64,000 nt of DNA, taken from Mesorhizobium amorphae CCNWGS0123. Its GTDB lineage: Bacteria > Pseudomonadota > Alphaproteobacteria > Rhizobiales > Rhizobiaceae. The notes below the pieces were generated by a model. The model was given only the letters and a program-made list of their open reading frames with translations. It was not told the DNA's origin and did no database searches. Numbering within the stretch: position 1 is the stretch's first letter; every line of letters starts with the position of its first letter. The stretch is taken from contig NZ_CP015322.1 in assembly GCF_001686985.1 (NCBI RefSeq), positions 310,001-374,000 on the forward strand. The letters are read 5' to 3'. Below, in pieces: positions 9,614-18,536 of this stretch. A program made the position numbers and the translations under genes.

Positions 9614-12218
9614 GACTGCGGATTCCGACGATCGCGCGCATGTATTCCAATCTGATGCCGCGCAGCGTTCCTATCTGATCGCGCGCAGGTGGAGCACCTG
9701 ATCGTCGGGTCAAGATGTCACCGTATTTGCGGTCCGGTCAAGCGGCAGCGGAGATGGTCGACCTGCGCATGGATTCGCCGCTGAGTTCGAGCCGGTGAGC
9801 GTTGTGAATGAGGCGATCTAGTATGGCATCGGCGTAGGTGGGGTCCCCGATCAGATCGAACCAACGGGCCACCGGGAGCTGGCTGGTCACCAGCGTTGAG
9901 CGACGCCCGTACCGATCTTCGAGGATTTCGAGCAGGTGATGACGGGCATTGCCGTCGAGGGGTTCAAGTCCCCAGTCGTCGAGGATGAGGAGATCGACCC
10001 TGGCGAGGCTTTTCATGCGCGCGGCGATGCGGCCATCGCCTTTGGCCAGGGACAGATCATCGATCAGGCGCGGCAGCCGGGTGTAGAGTACCGAGCGATT
10101 GTCACGGCAAGCCTTGTGGCCGATGGCGCAGGCCAGCCAACTCTTCCCCACCCCCGCCGGCCCGATGATGGCCAAGCTCTCATGGGCCGCGATCCAGTCA
10201 CCTTTGAGCAGCCTGTCGAACAGCCTACGATCGAGACCGCGCACGGCACGGTAATCCACGTCCTCGGGCACGGCATGGTGACGTAGCCTGGCATGACGAA
10301 GGCGAAGCGCAAGGCGCCGGTCATTGCGATAGGTCGCCTCGTGATCGAGGAGAAGGGCAAGCCATTCGGCATGGCTAAGGTTGGCGGCATCGCTGTTGCT
10401 CTCCAGTTCGGTGAACGCATGCGCCATGCCTGCCAGACCGAGTTGCCCCAGCAGTTCGAGTGTCGGGTGTTTGAGCATTGCAGTCCTTTCAGTGGTAATA
10501 TCCGGGGCCCCGGATGTTGGTGTGGAAGATCGGCGTGTGCTCCGGGCTTTGCGCACCGGAACCTTGTCGAGCCCCTTCTCGAGGATCGATTTGACTGAAG
10601 GATAATTGCGCGCCTGGATCTCCAGCGCGCGCCGCGCGGCCGCTTCCAAGCGTTCGGTGCCGAAGCGCTTCTCCAGTCCGATGATGCCGAGGCATGAACG
10701 GTAACCCTGCTCGGGATGCGGCCGATCCTCGATGATCTTCTCAACCAGCAGCGACAGCATCGGGCCGATCCGTGCCGCTTCCTCCCGGATTTTCAACGGC
10801 GTCCATTCCCGGTAGCGCCGGTGGCTCGACGGCATATGTTCGGGGATCGTCGTATGCCGCCCGTTGCCGCTGCCACGCATGTGCGCGGCGATGCGTTCGC
10901 CTTCGAGGAAGATTTCGACGGTGCGTGCGGTGATGCGGGCCTCGACCTCGCGGCGGGCGAAGCGCCAGGGGACCGAGTAATGGTGATGCTCGATCGCAAT
11001 GTGATAATCGAGCCCGACCCGGCAACGCTTCCACTCAGCATGGACCCACGGTTCGATCGGCAGCGGCTTGAGGTTCGGCGCGTCAATCTCCTCGAACAGA
11101 TGGCGCCGCGTTTTGCCGAACTGGCGAAGCACCCGTATCTCGTTGAGATCGGCGATGCACTCGGCGACCGCAATGTTCACCTCGGCCAGACTGTAGAAGA
11201 TCCGGTTACGCAAGCGGCCCAGAACCCAGCGTTCGACAATGCCGACGCAGGCCTCGACTTTCGCCTTATCCCGCGGCTTCCTCGGCCGCGCCGGGAGCAC
11301 CGCCGTGCCGCAATGGCGCGCCATGTCGGTATAGCTGCGGTTGACCATCGGATCGAAGTGACACGCCTTGATCACCGCAACCTTCGCGTTATCGGGGACC
11401 AGCAGATGAGCCACGCCGCCAAAGAAGGCGAAGGCGCTGTTGTGCGCTTCGATCCAGTCGGCGAACCGCTCGGTCCACGTCGCGCACGCAAATGACAAGC
11501 TCGATCCGCCGAGCACCGCCACAAACAGATGGGCATCGCGCACCTCACCGGTCCGGCGGTCGACCACAACCGGCACCGTGTCGCCGGCGTAATCGACAAA
11601 CATCTTCTCGCCGCCCGCGTGGTGCTGCCGCATCGTCAGAGGCAGGCGGCCTTCCCAGCGCCGGAACAGGTCACACCAACGACTGTAGCGATAACCATCC
11701 GGGTGCGCGCCGATATATTCTTCCCACAGAACCTGCAGCGTCACATGCTTGCGCTTCAGCTCACATACCACCGCCGACCAGTCCGGTTCCGGCTGCTTGC
11801 GCCGGCCAGGCTTCACCCCAGGTAAGCCGTACAGGCACGACTCCAGGTCGGCGTCGCTCATCTCTACAGGGACCGGCCAGTTCAGCCCGGAGCGTGCAAA
11901 CCGCTTCAACATATCCCGGACCGTCGTTGCTCCGACCCCGGTACGCTCGCCAATCACCCGCGTCGATAGTCCTGCTTCCAGGCTCAAACGCAAAATCTCG
12001 CGCACGTGGCGCATCGTAACCCTCCTCGTCGGCATCCATCCCTCCGGTCGCTATCCGGCCGGAAAATGGCCCAACGATCAGGCTCTCCCAACTCCAAACT
12101 GCGCGCGATGGCTTCGGAATTCTGCGCGGACAATTCTCGGAATGCTGCGCCCCATCATTTCGGAATGCCGCGCGCAATCAAATCGGAACGCTGCGCGCGA
12201 TCGCCTCGGAATCCGCAG
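9614..12218 (-). mobile_element. IS21-family element
   Basis: The ends share CTGCGGATTCCGA followed by ATCGCGCGCA (left at 9616-9640; right, reverse complement, ending at 12218), differing by two extra bases on the right. Several GGAATnCnGCGCGC-like repeats follow inside the right end, a known IS21 trait. The 6-mer TTGAGG lies directly outside both ends (9608-9613 and 12219-12224), consistent with a target duplication. The element is complete and carries one long ORF that combines istA and istB. Confidence 0.8.
9738..12014 (-). CDS. istA-istB: IS21 transposase IstA fused in frame to helper ATPase IstB
   Basis: The first 500 residues are IstA: a helix-turn-helix near residues 10-40, KMFVDYAGDTVPVV with the first catalytic Asp, HLLVPDNAKVAVIKA, and KAKVEACVGIVERWVLGRLR. 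The last 245 residues, from MLKHPTLELLGQLGLAGM, are IstB with Walker A IGPAGVGKSW and Walker B LLILDDWG. In standard IS21 elements these are two genes. Here the normal IstA terminus (frame HTNIRGPGYYH-stop) has been shifted by a short insertion in an ACAC tract near 10545, so the frame runs straight into istB. The start at 12014 has a strong GAGGAGGGT ribosome site. istB could also still be started separately from its own ATG. Confidence 0.85.
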   Translation of the reverse strand: MRHVREILRLSLEAGLSTRVIGERTGVGATTVRDMLKRFARSGLNWPVPVEMSDADLESCLYGLPGVKPGRRKQPEPDWSAVVCELKRKHVTLQVLWEEYIGAHPDGYRYSRWCDLFRRWEGRLPLTMRQHHAGGEKMFVDYAGDTVPVVVDRRTGEVRDAHLFVAVLGGSSLSFACATWTERFADWIEAHNSAFAFFGGVAHLLVPDNAKVAVIKACHFDPMVNRSYTDMARHCGTAVLPARPRKPRDKAKVEACVGIVERWVLGRLRNRIFYSLAEVNIAVAECIADLNEIRVLRQFGKTRRHLFEEIDAPNLKPLPIEPWVHAEWKRCRVGLDYHIAIEHHHYSVPWRFARREVEARITARTVEIFLEGERIAAHMRGSGNGRHTTIPEHMPSSHRRYREWTPLKIREEAARIGPMLSLLVEKIIEDRPHPEQGYRSCLGIIGLEKRFGTERLEAAARRALEIQARNYPSVKSILEKGLDKVPVRKARSTRRSSTPTSGAPDITTERTAMLKHPTLELLGQLGLAGMAHAFTELESNSDAANLSHAEWLALLLDHEATYRNDRRLALRLRHARLRHHAVPEDVDYRAVRGLDRRLFDRLLKGDWIAAHESLAIIGPAGVGKSWLACAIGHKACRDNRSVLYTRLPRLIDDLSLAKGDGRIAARMKSLARVDLLILDDWGLEPLDGNARHHLLEILEDRYGRRSTLVTSQLPVARWFDLIGDPTYADAILDRLIHNAHRLELSGESMRRSTISAAA

Positions 12219-12321
12219 TTGAGGACCGTCGATTAGTGTGATCACCCCTTTCTTTTCCATCAGGCCTGAACGGAAACCGGGGCATTTGGGCCCGGATAAC
12301 AAGAATAGGATAGCGGAAAAG

Positions 12322-12857
12322 ATGTGCGATACCCTACCAAAAACCATCGGCATCGATATCTCAAAAGCAACACTCGATGCTCATGCCTATCCTGTAGGCA
12401 GCAACCAGCAGTTTGCCAATACTGCCCGCGGCCATAAAGCCTTAATTACATGGCTGGGACAATGGTCAGTCGAATGCGTGGCATATGAGGCGACTGGCGC
12501 TTACCACCGGGAACTCGAGCAAGCTCTGGCTGATCTGCCTTGCGTCAAGCTCAACCCCGCTCGTGCGCGGCGCTTTGCCCAGGCAGCTGGAACCTTGGCC
12601 AAGACCGACCCGGATCGATGCAGTGATGCTGGCCCGCATGGCTAGCACAATGCAGCCGCCCGTGCGCCCGGCTATAAACCCCGAACAGGCAAGGTTGGCT
12701 GAACTGATCAGCGCCCGCGACGGTCTGATGCGCGACAGAACCGCGCTTAAAAACCAGGAGAAAAACCTGACGATTCCGCTTCTAAAGCGTCAGCACAAGC
12801 TACGCCTCAATCAGATCGATCAGCATATAATCGCTCTCGATGCCGAGCTCGCAGGCA
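12322..12857 (+). pseudogene. IS110-family transposase, 5' portion only
   Basis: From the ATG at 12322 the frame reads LPKTIGIDISKATLDAHAYP, CVAYEATGAYHRELEQALAD and ARRFAQAAGTLAKTD, an IS110 DEDD domain. A one-base shift near 12605 moves it to RIDAVMLARMASTMQPPVRP, then HKLRLNQIDQHIIALDAELA. The gene is cut at about 12855 where the IS21 sequence begins, so the Transposase_20 half is missing. Confidence 0.75.
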
Positions 12858-12938
12858 CGGTGTAGAACACCTTGCGCAGCGTGAACCCGCCCGATGACGT
12901 GATGCGCACGGTGACCTCCTCGTAGTCGGAAGTGCGCC
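12854..12938. repeat. Direct repeat, left copy (IS21 istA segment)
   Basis: These 85 bases match 63916-64000 base for base, in the same orientation, about 51 kb apart. They belong to two copies of one IS21-type element, and the identity certainly extends further right at the left copy. The right copy leaves the window. Homologous recombination across the pair would excise the whole catabolic segment. Confidence 0.9.
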
Positions 12939-13821
12939 GGACGGGCAGTTCCTGAAGTTCGGTCCGCTCGATGTCGATGCGCTTGGAGTTGCGAGCATTC
13001 ACGCGGCTGACGATCTCGTCGACAAAGCGACGGTAGGCTGCCAGGTCGTCGAAATCGCTCGATCCTCTCATCAGCAGCGCGTCATTGAGCGCTCGCTTGA
13101 GATGGCCGTGCGGCCCCTCGATAGACCCGTTCTCATGCGCGATGCTGCGATTGTTGCGGGAAGGCGTCATGCCGTAGTGGCCGCACAGTTCGTCGTAGCG
13201 GCGCGTCAGGTCCTCCCGTGCGTCCTTGTCCAGGTTGCGGAATGCCGCCGAGAGGCTGTCGCTGCGATGTTCGCGGGGAGCCCCGCCGAGCGACCACAGC
13301 GCATTCTGCAAGCCTTCCGCCAGAGCAACGAAACTCTCGCCGCCGAGCACGACATGCGCATGCTCGAAGCCCGAATAGGCGAGCCTGAAATGGTAGAGCC
13401 GGTGATCGAGCGTCTGGCCCGCGATCGTGACGCCGGCGGCGGCCATGTCGGTGAAATCCGACAATCCCATGCGTCCGGGTTCGTGGACCTGTCGGAAGAT
13501 GACCTCCTGCTCCTCGCCATGGATGGCGCGCCAGGATCGAATACGGCGCTCGATCGTGCGGCGAATGCCGATGCTCAGTTCGGGATGTCGCCTGATCATC
13601 TCGTCGAAGATGGCGACCGGCCGGATGCCAGGAGCCGCCCGCAGCAGCGGCACGATCTCGGCGTCGAAAATCTCGGCGAGCGGATCGGGCCGGCGTCGTT
13701 GCCGCGGAACCTTCTTTTGTGACGGCAGTCTCGAATCCTTCTCGATGCGATAGGCCGTGGCCGTGCTGATCGACGCCTTCGCCGCCGCGACGGCCGTCGT
13801 ATTGGTCTTCCGGAACTTCAT
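12854..13821 (-). pseudogene. istA: IS21-family IstA, 3'-truncated copy
   Basis: The ATG at 13821 opens MKFRKTNTTAVAAAKASIST. The integrase core follows with GLSDFTDMAAAGVTIAG, FEHAHVVLGGESFVALAEGL, CGHYGMTPSRNNRSIAHENG and IEGPHGHLKRALNDAL. The frame runs to GFTLRKVFYTVP and there leaves IS21 sequence at 12854. Bases 12854-12938 are identical to 63916-64000, the portion of a second copy that continues past the right edge of the window. The cut on this side deleted the rest of istA and all of istB. Confidence 0.85.
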
Positions 13822-14163
13822 GAAAAGCCTCAATTGGTGATCGGTTACGTGGCGGCCGGGCACAAAGTGATTCCTCCCCAACAGGAAAAACCACCGCATA
13901 CCCGGTCGACCGTGATCACCAGACGACGCCCCGGAAAAGGAACGCGCCGCCGGCGGGTTGAAACTCCAGTCGGGCTACACCCTCCCTGCGTTCCAACCCG
14001 CCGGCATTCTCATCCTGATTGACGCTGCGCTCTCACGTTGATTGCCGCGCCGCATTGGCCATAACATAGGGGCCGTTCTTGACCGGCAGGTCATTTGCGT
14101 AGACGGGATTTCCTTGATCTTCATGGTTATCTCGCTTTTTAAGAGAAGCGTCGGTTTGGATGT
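13822..14163. other. No recognisable gene
   Basis: This stretch follows the truncated IS21 copy. It contains the upstream end of that element and sequence of unknown origin. The minus-strand open frame across it has no family resemblance apart from the dehydrogenase fragment described next. Confidence 0.4.
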
Positions 14164-14331
14164 CAGGGGCACGAGCAGAACGATCTTGCGGCCGGTTCCC
14201 TTCGACAGAAAATCCTGTTGTGCCGTGACAATATCTGCCCACGAGTTGGTCTTGCCGATGTTGGATGTCATCTCGCCGCGCTCGATGTAGGATACAAGGT
14301 TGAACACGTTGTCGTCGTAAAAGTGCAGCGA
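14164..14331 (-). pseudogene. C-terminal fragment of a zinc-type alcohol dehydrogenase (MDR)
   Basis: The minus strand reads NLVSYIERGEMTSNIGKTNS and IVTAQQDFLSKGTGRKIVLL. The intact dehydrogenase at 24918-26048 ends with NLVSYIEKSEIRPFVGNTYP and IVRAQQDFLSKRIPGKLVLV, so the two are clearly paralogous. Weaker similarity may extend upstream to about 14430. It is the tail of a second copy, probably left by a segmental duplication of the dehydrogenase/enolase region followed by deletion. Confidence 0.75.
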
Positions 14332-14673
14332 AGAAAGTCCGGTGACACGAGCGGGCGAAACTTTACGCGCCACCATCGCCCCAGAGCTTTGCGCACCTTC
14401 GACGTGACACGCGACATCAAACGTGGCGACCGGTCGCGCAGCACTGTCTTCAGCACCGGAAGGCGACCGATCACCTATCGGATGGACGGCGGAGTAACGT
14501 CGGATCCCGTACATTGGTGTCGTCATTATGCACGGCTGTAGCAAACCGAAGTTCTATCGGCAGAGCCATCATACTGTTTGAGCGGATTTTTTCGTTTGGC
14601 ACGGCACATGCTTGGCTATCTGTAACGGTGGCTGTAACGGTGCCAAGCGTGGGATATTAAGTCGGAGGCAAAA

Positions 14674-15438
14674 ATGGATTTAGGGCTTGACGGCAAGGTG
14701 GCAATGGTGGCGGCCGCGTCCAGCGGCTTAGGTTTGGCCACAGCTGAGGAGTTAGCCAATGAAGGCTGCCACCTGTCCATCTGTGGCCGGGATCCGGTGC
14801 GGCTGGAAGGAGCGGTGGATCGGTTGCGCAGCAAAGGCGCCGAAGTGCTGGCCCGCGCAACCGATGTAACTGACTGTGCGGATGCAACAGCTTGGGTTGC
14901 CGAAACAGCAGAGCATTTTCGGTGTATCGACATCTTGGTGACGAATTGCGGCGGCGTTTCTGCCGGGCCACCCTCGGCCATGACGCCTAAGGATTTCGAC
15001 GATGCGTTTGACCGAGTGATTTTACCTTCGATAAATCTAGTTACGGCTGCCTTGCCGTATCTGCGGCGTTCGCGGGCGGGGCGAATATTGATGATCGCTT
15101 CCGAGGCTATTGTACGGACCCCGGTACATTTCGCGCTGTCGGGTGTCGCACGAGCAGGGCTAGTGCCCTATTGCCACACACTCGTACAAGAATTGTCAGG
15201 GAAGAGCATCACCGTAAACGTGCTCGCTCCTGGAGCACACAGCACCGCGATTCATGAAGCCAATCGAACCGGAGACCATGCCGAAGCCATCCGTGCGCTC
15301 GAGGATAGGACTCCGGCCCGACGGCTTGGCGATCCCTCGGAATTCGCAGCAGTTGCTGCATTCTTGGCCAGCGCCCGCGCGGCCTATGTCAGCGGCGCCT
15401 TGATCGTCATCGATGGCGGGCTGAGTGCGACCGTCTGA
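14674..15438 (+). CDS. Short-chain dehydrogenase/reductase with atypical active site
   Basis: This 254-residue NAD(P)-dependent oxidoreductase has a modified glycine motif (AAASSGLGLATAEELA, residues 12-27), VTNCGGV in place of the common NNAG, and the C-terminal SGALIVIDGG. The usual Tyr-x3-Lys pair is not visible; after IASEAIVRTPVHFALSGVAR the Tyr position is His or Phe and the Lys is Arg. This resembles the FabG-like subgroup lacking the classic catalytic Tyr and Lys. The substrate is unknown. It has a GGAGG ribosome site near 14663 and stands alone. Confidence 0.8.
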   Translation: MDLGLDGKVAMVAAASSGLGLATAEELANEGCHLSICGRDPVRLEGAVDRLRSKGAEVLARATDVTDCADATAWVAETAEHFRCIDILVTNCGGVSAGPPSAMTPKDFDDAFDRVILPSINLVTAALPYLRRSRAGRILMIASEAIVRTPVHFALSGVARAGLVPYCHTLVQELSGKSITVNVLAPGAHSTAIHEANRTGDHAEAIRALEDRTPARRLGDPSEFAAVAAFLASARAAYVSGALIVIDGGLSATV

Positions 15439-15539
15439 ACAATTCTTCGCACTGGGAGCCGTCGCATGAGCGAAGCCAACGCAAACAGAACCGGCATCGA
15501 TCTCGGCCGTTCAAATACATGCTCGCATTCGCGATCGTT

Positions 15540-15733
15540 CTGAGCCGGAGCTCACTCTCAAGCTTCGCCAGCTTGGCTGAACCGCGGCACAGGCAGTTCC
15601 GGGCGCGGCGATGACGACGCGCTCGCGCGGCAGATGCTCGGGGAAAGGCTTGCGCGTTGGACGCTCGCGCTCTTCCCGAGACCAGCGCCGGCGCCGCTCA
15701 ACCGACGTGATCACTTCGATCTGATGCTTCATC
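15540..15733 (-). pseudogene. IS66-family remnant
   Basis: From about 15733 down the minus strand reads MMKHQIEVITSVERRRRWSR, the start of IS66 TnpA. After an internal deletion it reads KPFPEHLPRERVVIAAP, which belongs to the N-terminal region of the IS66 TnpC transposase. Two separate IS66 genes have thus been welded together by deletion, leaving about 190 bases. Confidence 0.65.
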
Positions 15734-15739
15734 ACAGGG

Positions 15740-15767
15740 CCAGTCCTAGTGCTTGCACTAGGACTGG
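15740..15767. terminator. Perfect 12-bp hairpin downstream of the panC fragment
   Basis: CCAGTCCTAGTG (15740-15751) pairs perfectly with CACTAGGACTGG (15756-15767) around a CTTG loop. It sits just past the stop of the minus-strand panC remnant and just before the IS66 scrap. There is no clear run of T on either side, so intrinsic termination is possible but not certain; it could instead be an insertion-sequence end structure. Confidence 0.4.
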
Positions 15768-15773
15768 CAGCTT

Positions 15774-16280
15774 TCAGCCTACCTCAGCAAGGCGGCCGTC
15801 ACCGTGGGGATACCTTTTGTTATAACCGGCAGCGATGATCGCTTGCCGGGCCTCGGCAAGCACTAGCTCTGCTGGCGCTCCGGCCGACAGCCGCTCGGCC
15901 GAGGTGGACAGGACTTCGGGGAGCTTTGGCGCTGCCAAGCGCTGTTCGGGCGAGAGCCTGACATTGCGCGACGACATCGCCAGGCCGTCGGCTTCACGTA
16001 CCGTTGGACATGCTACGATCTCGATGGGAATGTCGAGATCGCGCACGAGCCGGCGAACGACGTGCAGCTGCTGGAAATCCTTCTCACTGAAGAAGGCGAG
16101 ATCAGCACGCGTCTGTAAAAAGAGCTTGGCTACGACGGTTGCCACGCCGTCGAAATGGCCGGGACGGAACTCTCCGCACAGGCCATCGCTCACCCACCCA
16201 CCGTGGTGTCGAATCCTTGCGGTCCGCCGCATTTGACGCGTAGAGCATTGGCGCGTAGAGCAGATGGGCGCCGAGCGGCC
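15774..16280 (-). pseudogene. panC: C-terminal part of pantoate-beta-alanine ligase
   Basis: The minus strand reads LCGEFRPGHFDGVATVVAKL, RADLAFFSEKDFQQLHVVRR and DGLAMSSRNVRLSPEQRLAA, unmistakable PanC blocks (pantoate activation in pantothenate synthesis). The N-terminal half, including the nucleotide-binding HIGH-type motif, is absent, and the first part is frameshifted near 16210-16270. The last ten codons also look scrambled. The fragment abuts proX1 and is non-functional. Confidence 0.85.
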
Positions 16281-16293
16281 CGAGACTGTTACA

Positions 16294-17301
16294 CTACTTG
16301 GCCGCGGCCTTTGCCTCAGCAATCCAGGCATCCCATTGCACGCGGTGTTTTTGCCTCCAATCTTCCGCATTCTTGCGAATGTCTTCCGGCTTTCCGTGCC
16401 CTTCGTGTATTCGCAGGCTGTTGGCGCTAATGTCTTCTTGCGGAACTTTAAGCAATTCGAACCACTTCTGCGCTGCTGGATTTGCGTCCAAGAACGCTGT
16501 GTTTGCGATCACGCGCTCAGAAAAGAAGGTGAACCCTAGGTTGCCAATCCCAGGAACAATTGTCTTTGCCCCTTCCAAGTCTTTCGGAAGATCGGTATGG
16601 TCGACCGTCAACCAAACTACGTTTTTGCCCGGAGTAAGCACTGTAGTCAACCACATCGGGCTCCACGAATAGTATAAAGTTGGCGTACCGGCTTTGATAC
16701 GCTCGATAGCGTCGGCGATGATCGCTTCGTAGCTACCCTGAAGGTGTTGTACGGTGTCGCGAAGGCCATAAGCATCCATCTGATGCTCAATAACTCTCTC
16801 ACATCCCCAACCGGTTTGGCATCCATAGAGCTCGGCCTTGCCGTCTCCGTCGTTGTCAAACAGTTTTGCAATCTTAGGGTCCTTAAACTGGTTGATCGTC
16901 TTGATATTGAAAGCATCGGCCGTCTTCTTGTCGATTAAGTAGCCCTGAAGGAAGTTTTCGGCCAATGTTCCGACTGGCTGAAGCTTGGCGCTTCCTCCAG
17001 CTTTCTCCCAAATAGATGAGTGCAGCGGATCGTCATATGTAGCGTAAAAGGTTGCGTCCCCACTTCCGACTGAGAGTATGGCCGACTGAAGCTGCATGGA
17101 GGCAGATGGCTTTACTTCATACCCAAGATCCTCCAGTCCCATACTGACGATATCTCTTTCAAACCACTCGTCAGCGTAGTTCTGATCGGCTGGTTGCACC
17201 GAAATCCCTGCTCCTGGAAGTTTCTCCGCCGATTCCGCCGTGCCAATGGTGCACGCTACAACCAGCGCCCCAAGGGACATCGCTATTGCACCTATACGCA
17301 T
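16294..17301 (-). CDS. proX: Glycine betaine/proline betaine-type ABC binding protein, solitary copy
   Basis: This 335-residue periplasmic protein has a signal peptide (residues 1-24, AIAMSLGALVVACTIGTAES). It binds quaternary amines for an ABC importer. It aligns along its length with E. coli ProX: GYLIDKKTADAF, FKDPKIAKLFDNDGDGKAEL, TGWGCERVIEHQ and YYSWSPMWL. Two of the three aromatic-box Trp are visible (in GWGCER and YYSWSP). The first, in the NWTPLH motif of E. coli, is replaced (TYDDPLH). The paralogue at 37514 keeps all three. No permease or ATPase adjoins it, so it probably feeds the ProW/ProV pair at 36.5-39.7 kb. An operator copy lies about 270 bases upstream. Confidence 0.9.
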   Translation of the reverse strand: MRIGAIAMSLGALVVACTIGTAESAEKLPGAGISVQPADQNYADEWFERDIVSMGLEDLGYEVKPSASMQLQSAILSVGSGDATFYATYDDPLHSSIWEKAGGSAKLQPVGTLAENFLQGYLIDKKTADAFNIKTINQFKDPKIAKLFDNDGDGKAELYGCQTGWGCERVIEHQMDAYGLRDTVQHLQGSYEAIIADAIERIKAGTPTLYYSWSPMWLTTVLTPGKNVVWLTVDHTDLPKDLEGAKTIVPGIGNLGFTFFSERVIANTAFLDANPAAQKWFELLKVPQEDISANSLRIHEGHGKPEDIRKNAEDWRQKHRVQWDAWIAEAKAAAK

Positions 17302-17573
17302 AGTTCTCTCCTCCTGTTTTATTTAGATGATTGCTCGCGCCCTTTTGCGGTGACAGCGCTAACACCACCAACCCGCGGGAGTCTCCCCAAAAACGTCCTC
17401 GGGTTTCACAACATTTCCTTCAGCCAAGACCTGGATGCCCGCTACACGCGCAGAGTGCTCGGCAGGCGGACAAAATGCCCAGTTCTCAGTCGGGGGAAAC
17501 TGCGCATTCGGTATGACTTGAGAGGCTTTTCCTTTGTTTGGTTCTGGGATGGTAGCGGGGGGGGGCTACAAAT

Positions 17574-17615
17574 CAACGGGATAAAAAGTCATGCCCCGCA
17601 CGACTAAATGTTATC
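17574..17615 (-). promoter_or_regulatory. Shared operator/promoter box, copy A (upstream of proX1)
   Basis: Read on the minus strand, the box starts GATAACATTTAGTCGTGC and continues GGGGCATGACTTTTTAT, then CCCGTTG. Its core is the dyad GTCgTGC-GGG-GCATGAC. Nearly the same 42 bases occur at 36250 in front of proWXV. The orientation points towards proX1. A dyad with a 3-base spacer fits a dimeric regulator site; the regulator is not identified. Confidence 0.75.
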
Positions 17616-17999
17616 ACGCTAATATGGCTCGCATGGGGTCGCCATCGCTCGGGGATGCCGGGACTTTCTTTGCTGAACAATGAGGAGCCGAGATCTGCCG
17701 GCCTTTACGCTCCTGACATCAGAGCCGTGGCACCGCTGCCCGGTTTGGCAAGTGTCCCGTCAGCTCAAAGCCCAGTTAGGGGCCCTCGGACCGACCCTCG
17801 GCCAACAAGCTGGCGACGTGCCGCGAAAAGCATGCGAGCGATGACCGATACCAGAGTATGCAGCCCGCTGCGCCTACCCCAAGCGCTTCCGCCTCGATCC
17901 CGCACTTACTACCCCCCGCGAGAACGCGAAAAGGCCGCTGGCGGGTGCTCATTGTAGCGGTATATCTCGGCACCGGAGCGTTTGAAGCGTCGACCGACT

Positions 18000-18041
18000 G
18001 ATAACATTTACTCCTGAGGCGCATGATCTTTTGTCACGTTG
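18000..18041 (+). promoter_or_regulatory. Shared operator/promoter box, copy B (upstream of enolase 1)
   Basis: The sequence GATAACATTTACTCCTGA, GGCGCATGATCTTTTGT, CACGTTG matches copies A and D at most positions. The left half-site has diverged (CTCcTGA), while the right half GCATGA is kept. It faces the enolase-superfamily gene at 18537 and is followed 38 bases later by the conserved leader element. Confidence 0.7.
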
Positions 18042-18079
18042 TGTTGAGACCACCCCGCCGTTAGCGTCTGAGAAACTCA

Positions 18080-18106
18080 AGAGGGAATACCCTTACGCTG
18101 GGCTGA
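18080..18106 (+). promoter_or_regulatory. Conserved 27-base leader element, copy B
   Basis: The element begins AGAGGGAATACCCT and ends GCTGGGCTGA. It differs from 36331-36357 at only two of 27 positions and lies at the same distance past the operator. The AGGG-AATA-CCCT part can form a small hairpin. It may mark the transcript start, a second protein site or an RNA element; I could not match it to a known riboswitch. Confidence 0.55.
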
Positions 18107-18536
18107 GGGGGCGGAACTAAGCCAATCCGCCAGCGCGATGCGTAGGCGGTAAGCATACACTGTAAGGCACGAACGAGGCCCATCTGCACTCTCTACAGTC
18201 GATATATAGAATCCTTCGAAGACGCTCCGGCGGGATAGGAAGGGACGAAAAAGCGGCCGGCAATCCATCGCGTTGACATCAATTGGAGCCGCAATGAGTG
18301 ATACCTCGAGCAGTGGAATAAGATGGATCGCGGAAGCGAAAGCAGGTGGCTAAGTAGACCTTAGCCACGCAATCGACCCGTCGGAGGGGGTTACGCTGCC
18401 GTGCGGGTTGTTCTTTGTCGTGCAGGCATAAAGAACCAAAGACTGTCGGTCAGTCTTTGCGGTGGGTCCGATGTCCAAACTGCAAGTGTCGAACGTCAGG
18501 ACGAGGTCGCGCGGAACATCAAGGGAGGAACCTACT

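Larger units (their letters stand above)
17302..18536. other. Long divergent regulatory region between proX1 and enolase 1
   Basis: About 1.2 kb contains no recognisable protein. It holds two copies of the shared operator, one facing each flanking gene (17574-17615 and 18000-18041), and a conserved 27-base leader element (18080-18106). A G run at 17557-17566 and several weak dyads are also present. The length suggests that another gene was lost here, or that transcripts have long leaders. Confidence 0.6.

Noticed and set aside
10716..11495. Long plus-strand open frame antisense to istA
   Set aside because: It is produced by codon bias of the real minus-strand gene and shows no conserved motif.
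13975..14544. A 189-codon minus-strand open frame
   Set aside because: Only its middle third resembles a protein (the end of an MDR dehydrogenase). The rest is unrelated sequence, so it is reported as a fragment and not as a gene.
18080..18106. Known riboswitch classes (TPP, glycine, SAM-II, SAH, cobalamin) for the leader element
   Set aside because: None of their conserved core sequences could be recognised; the element is left as unassigned.
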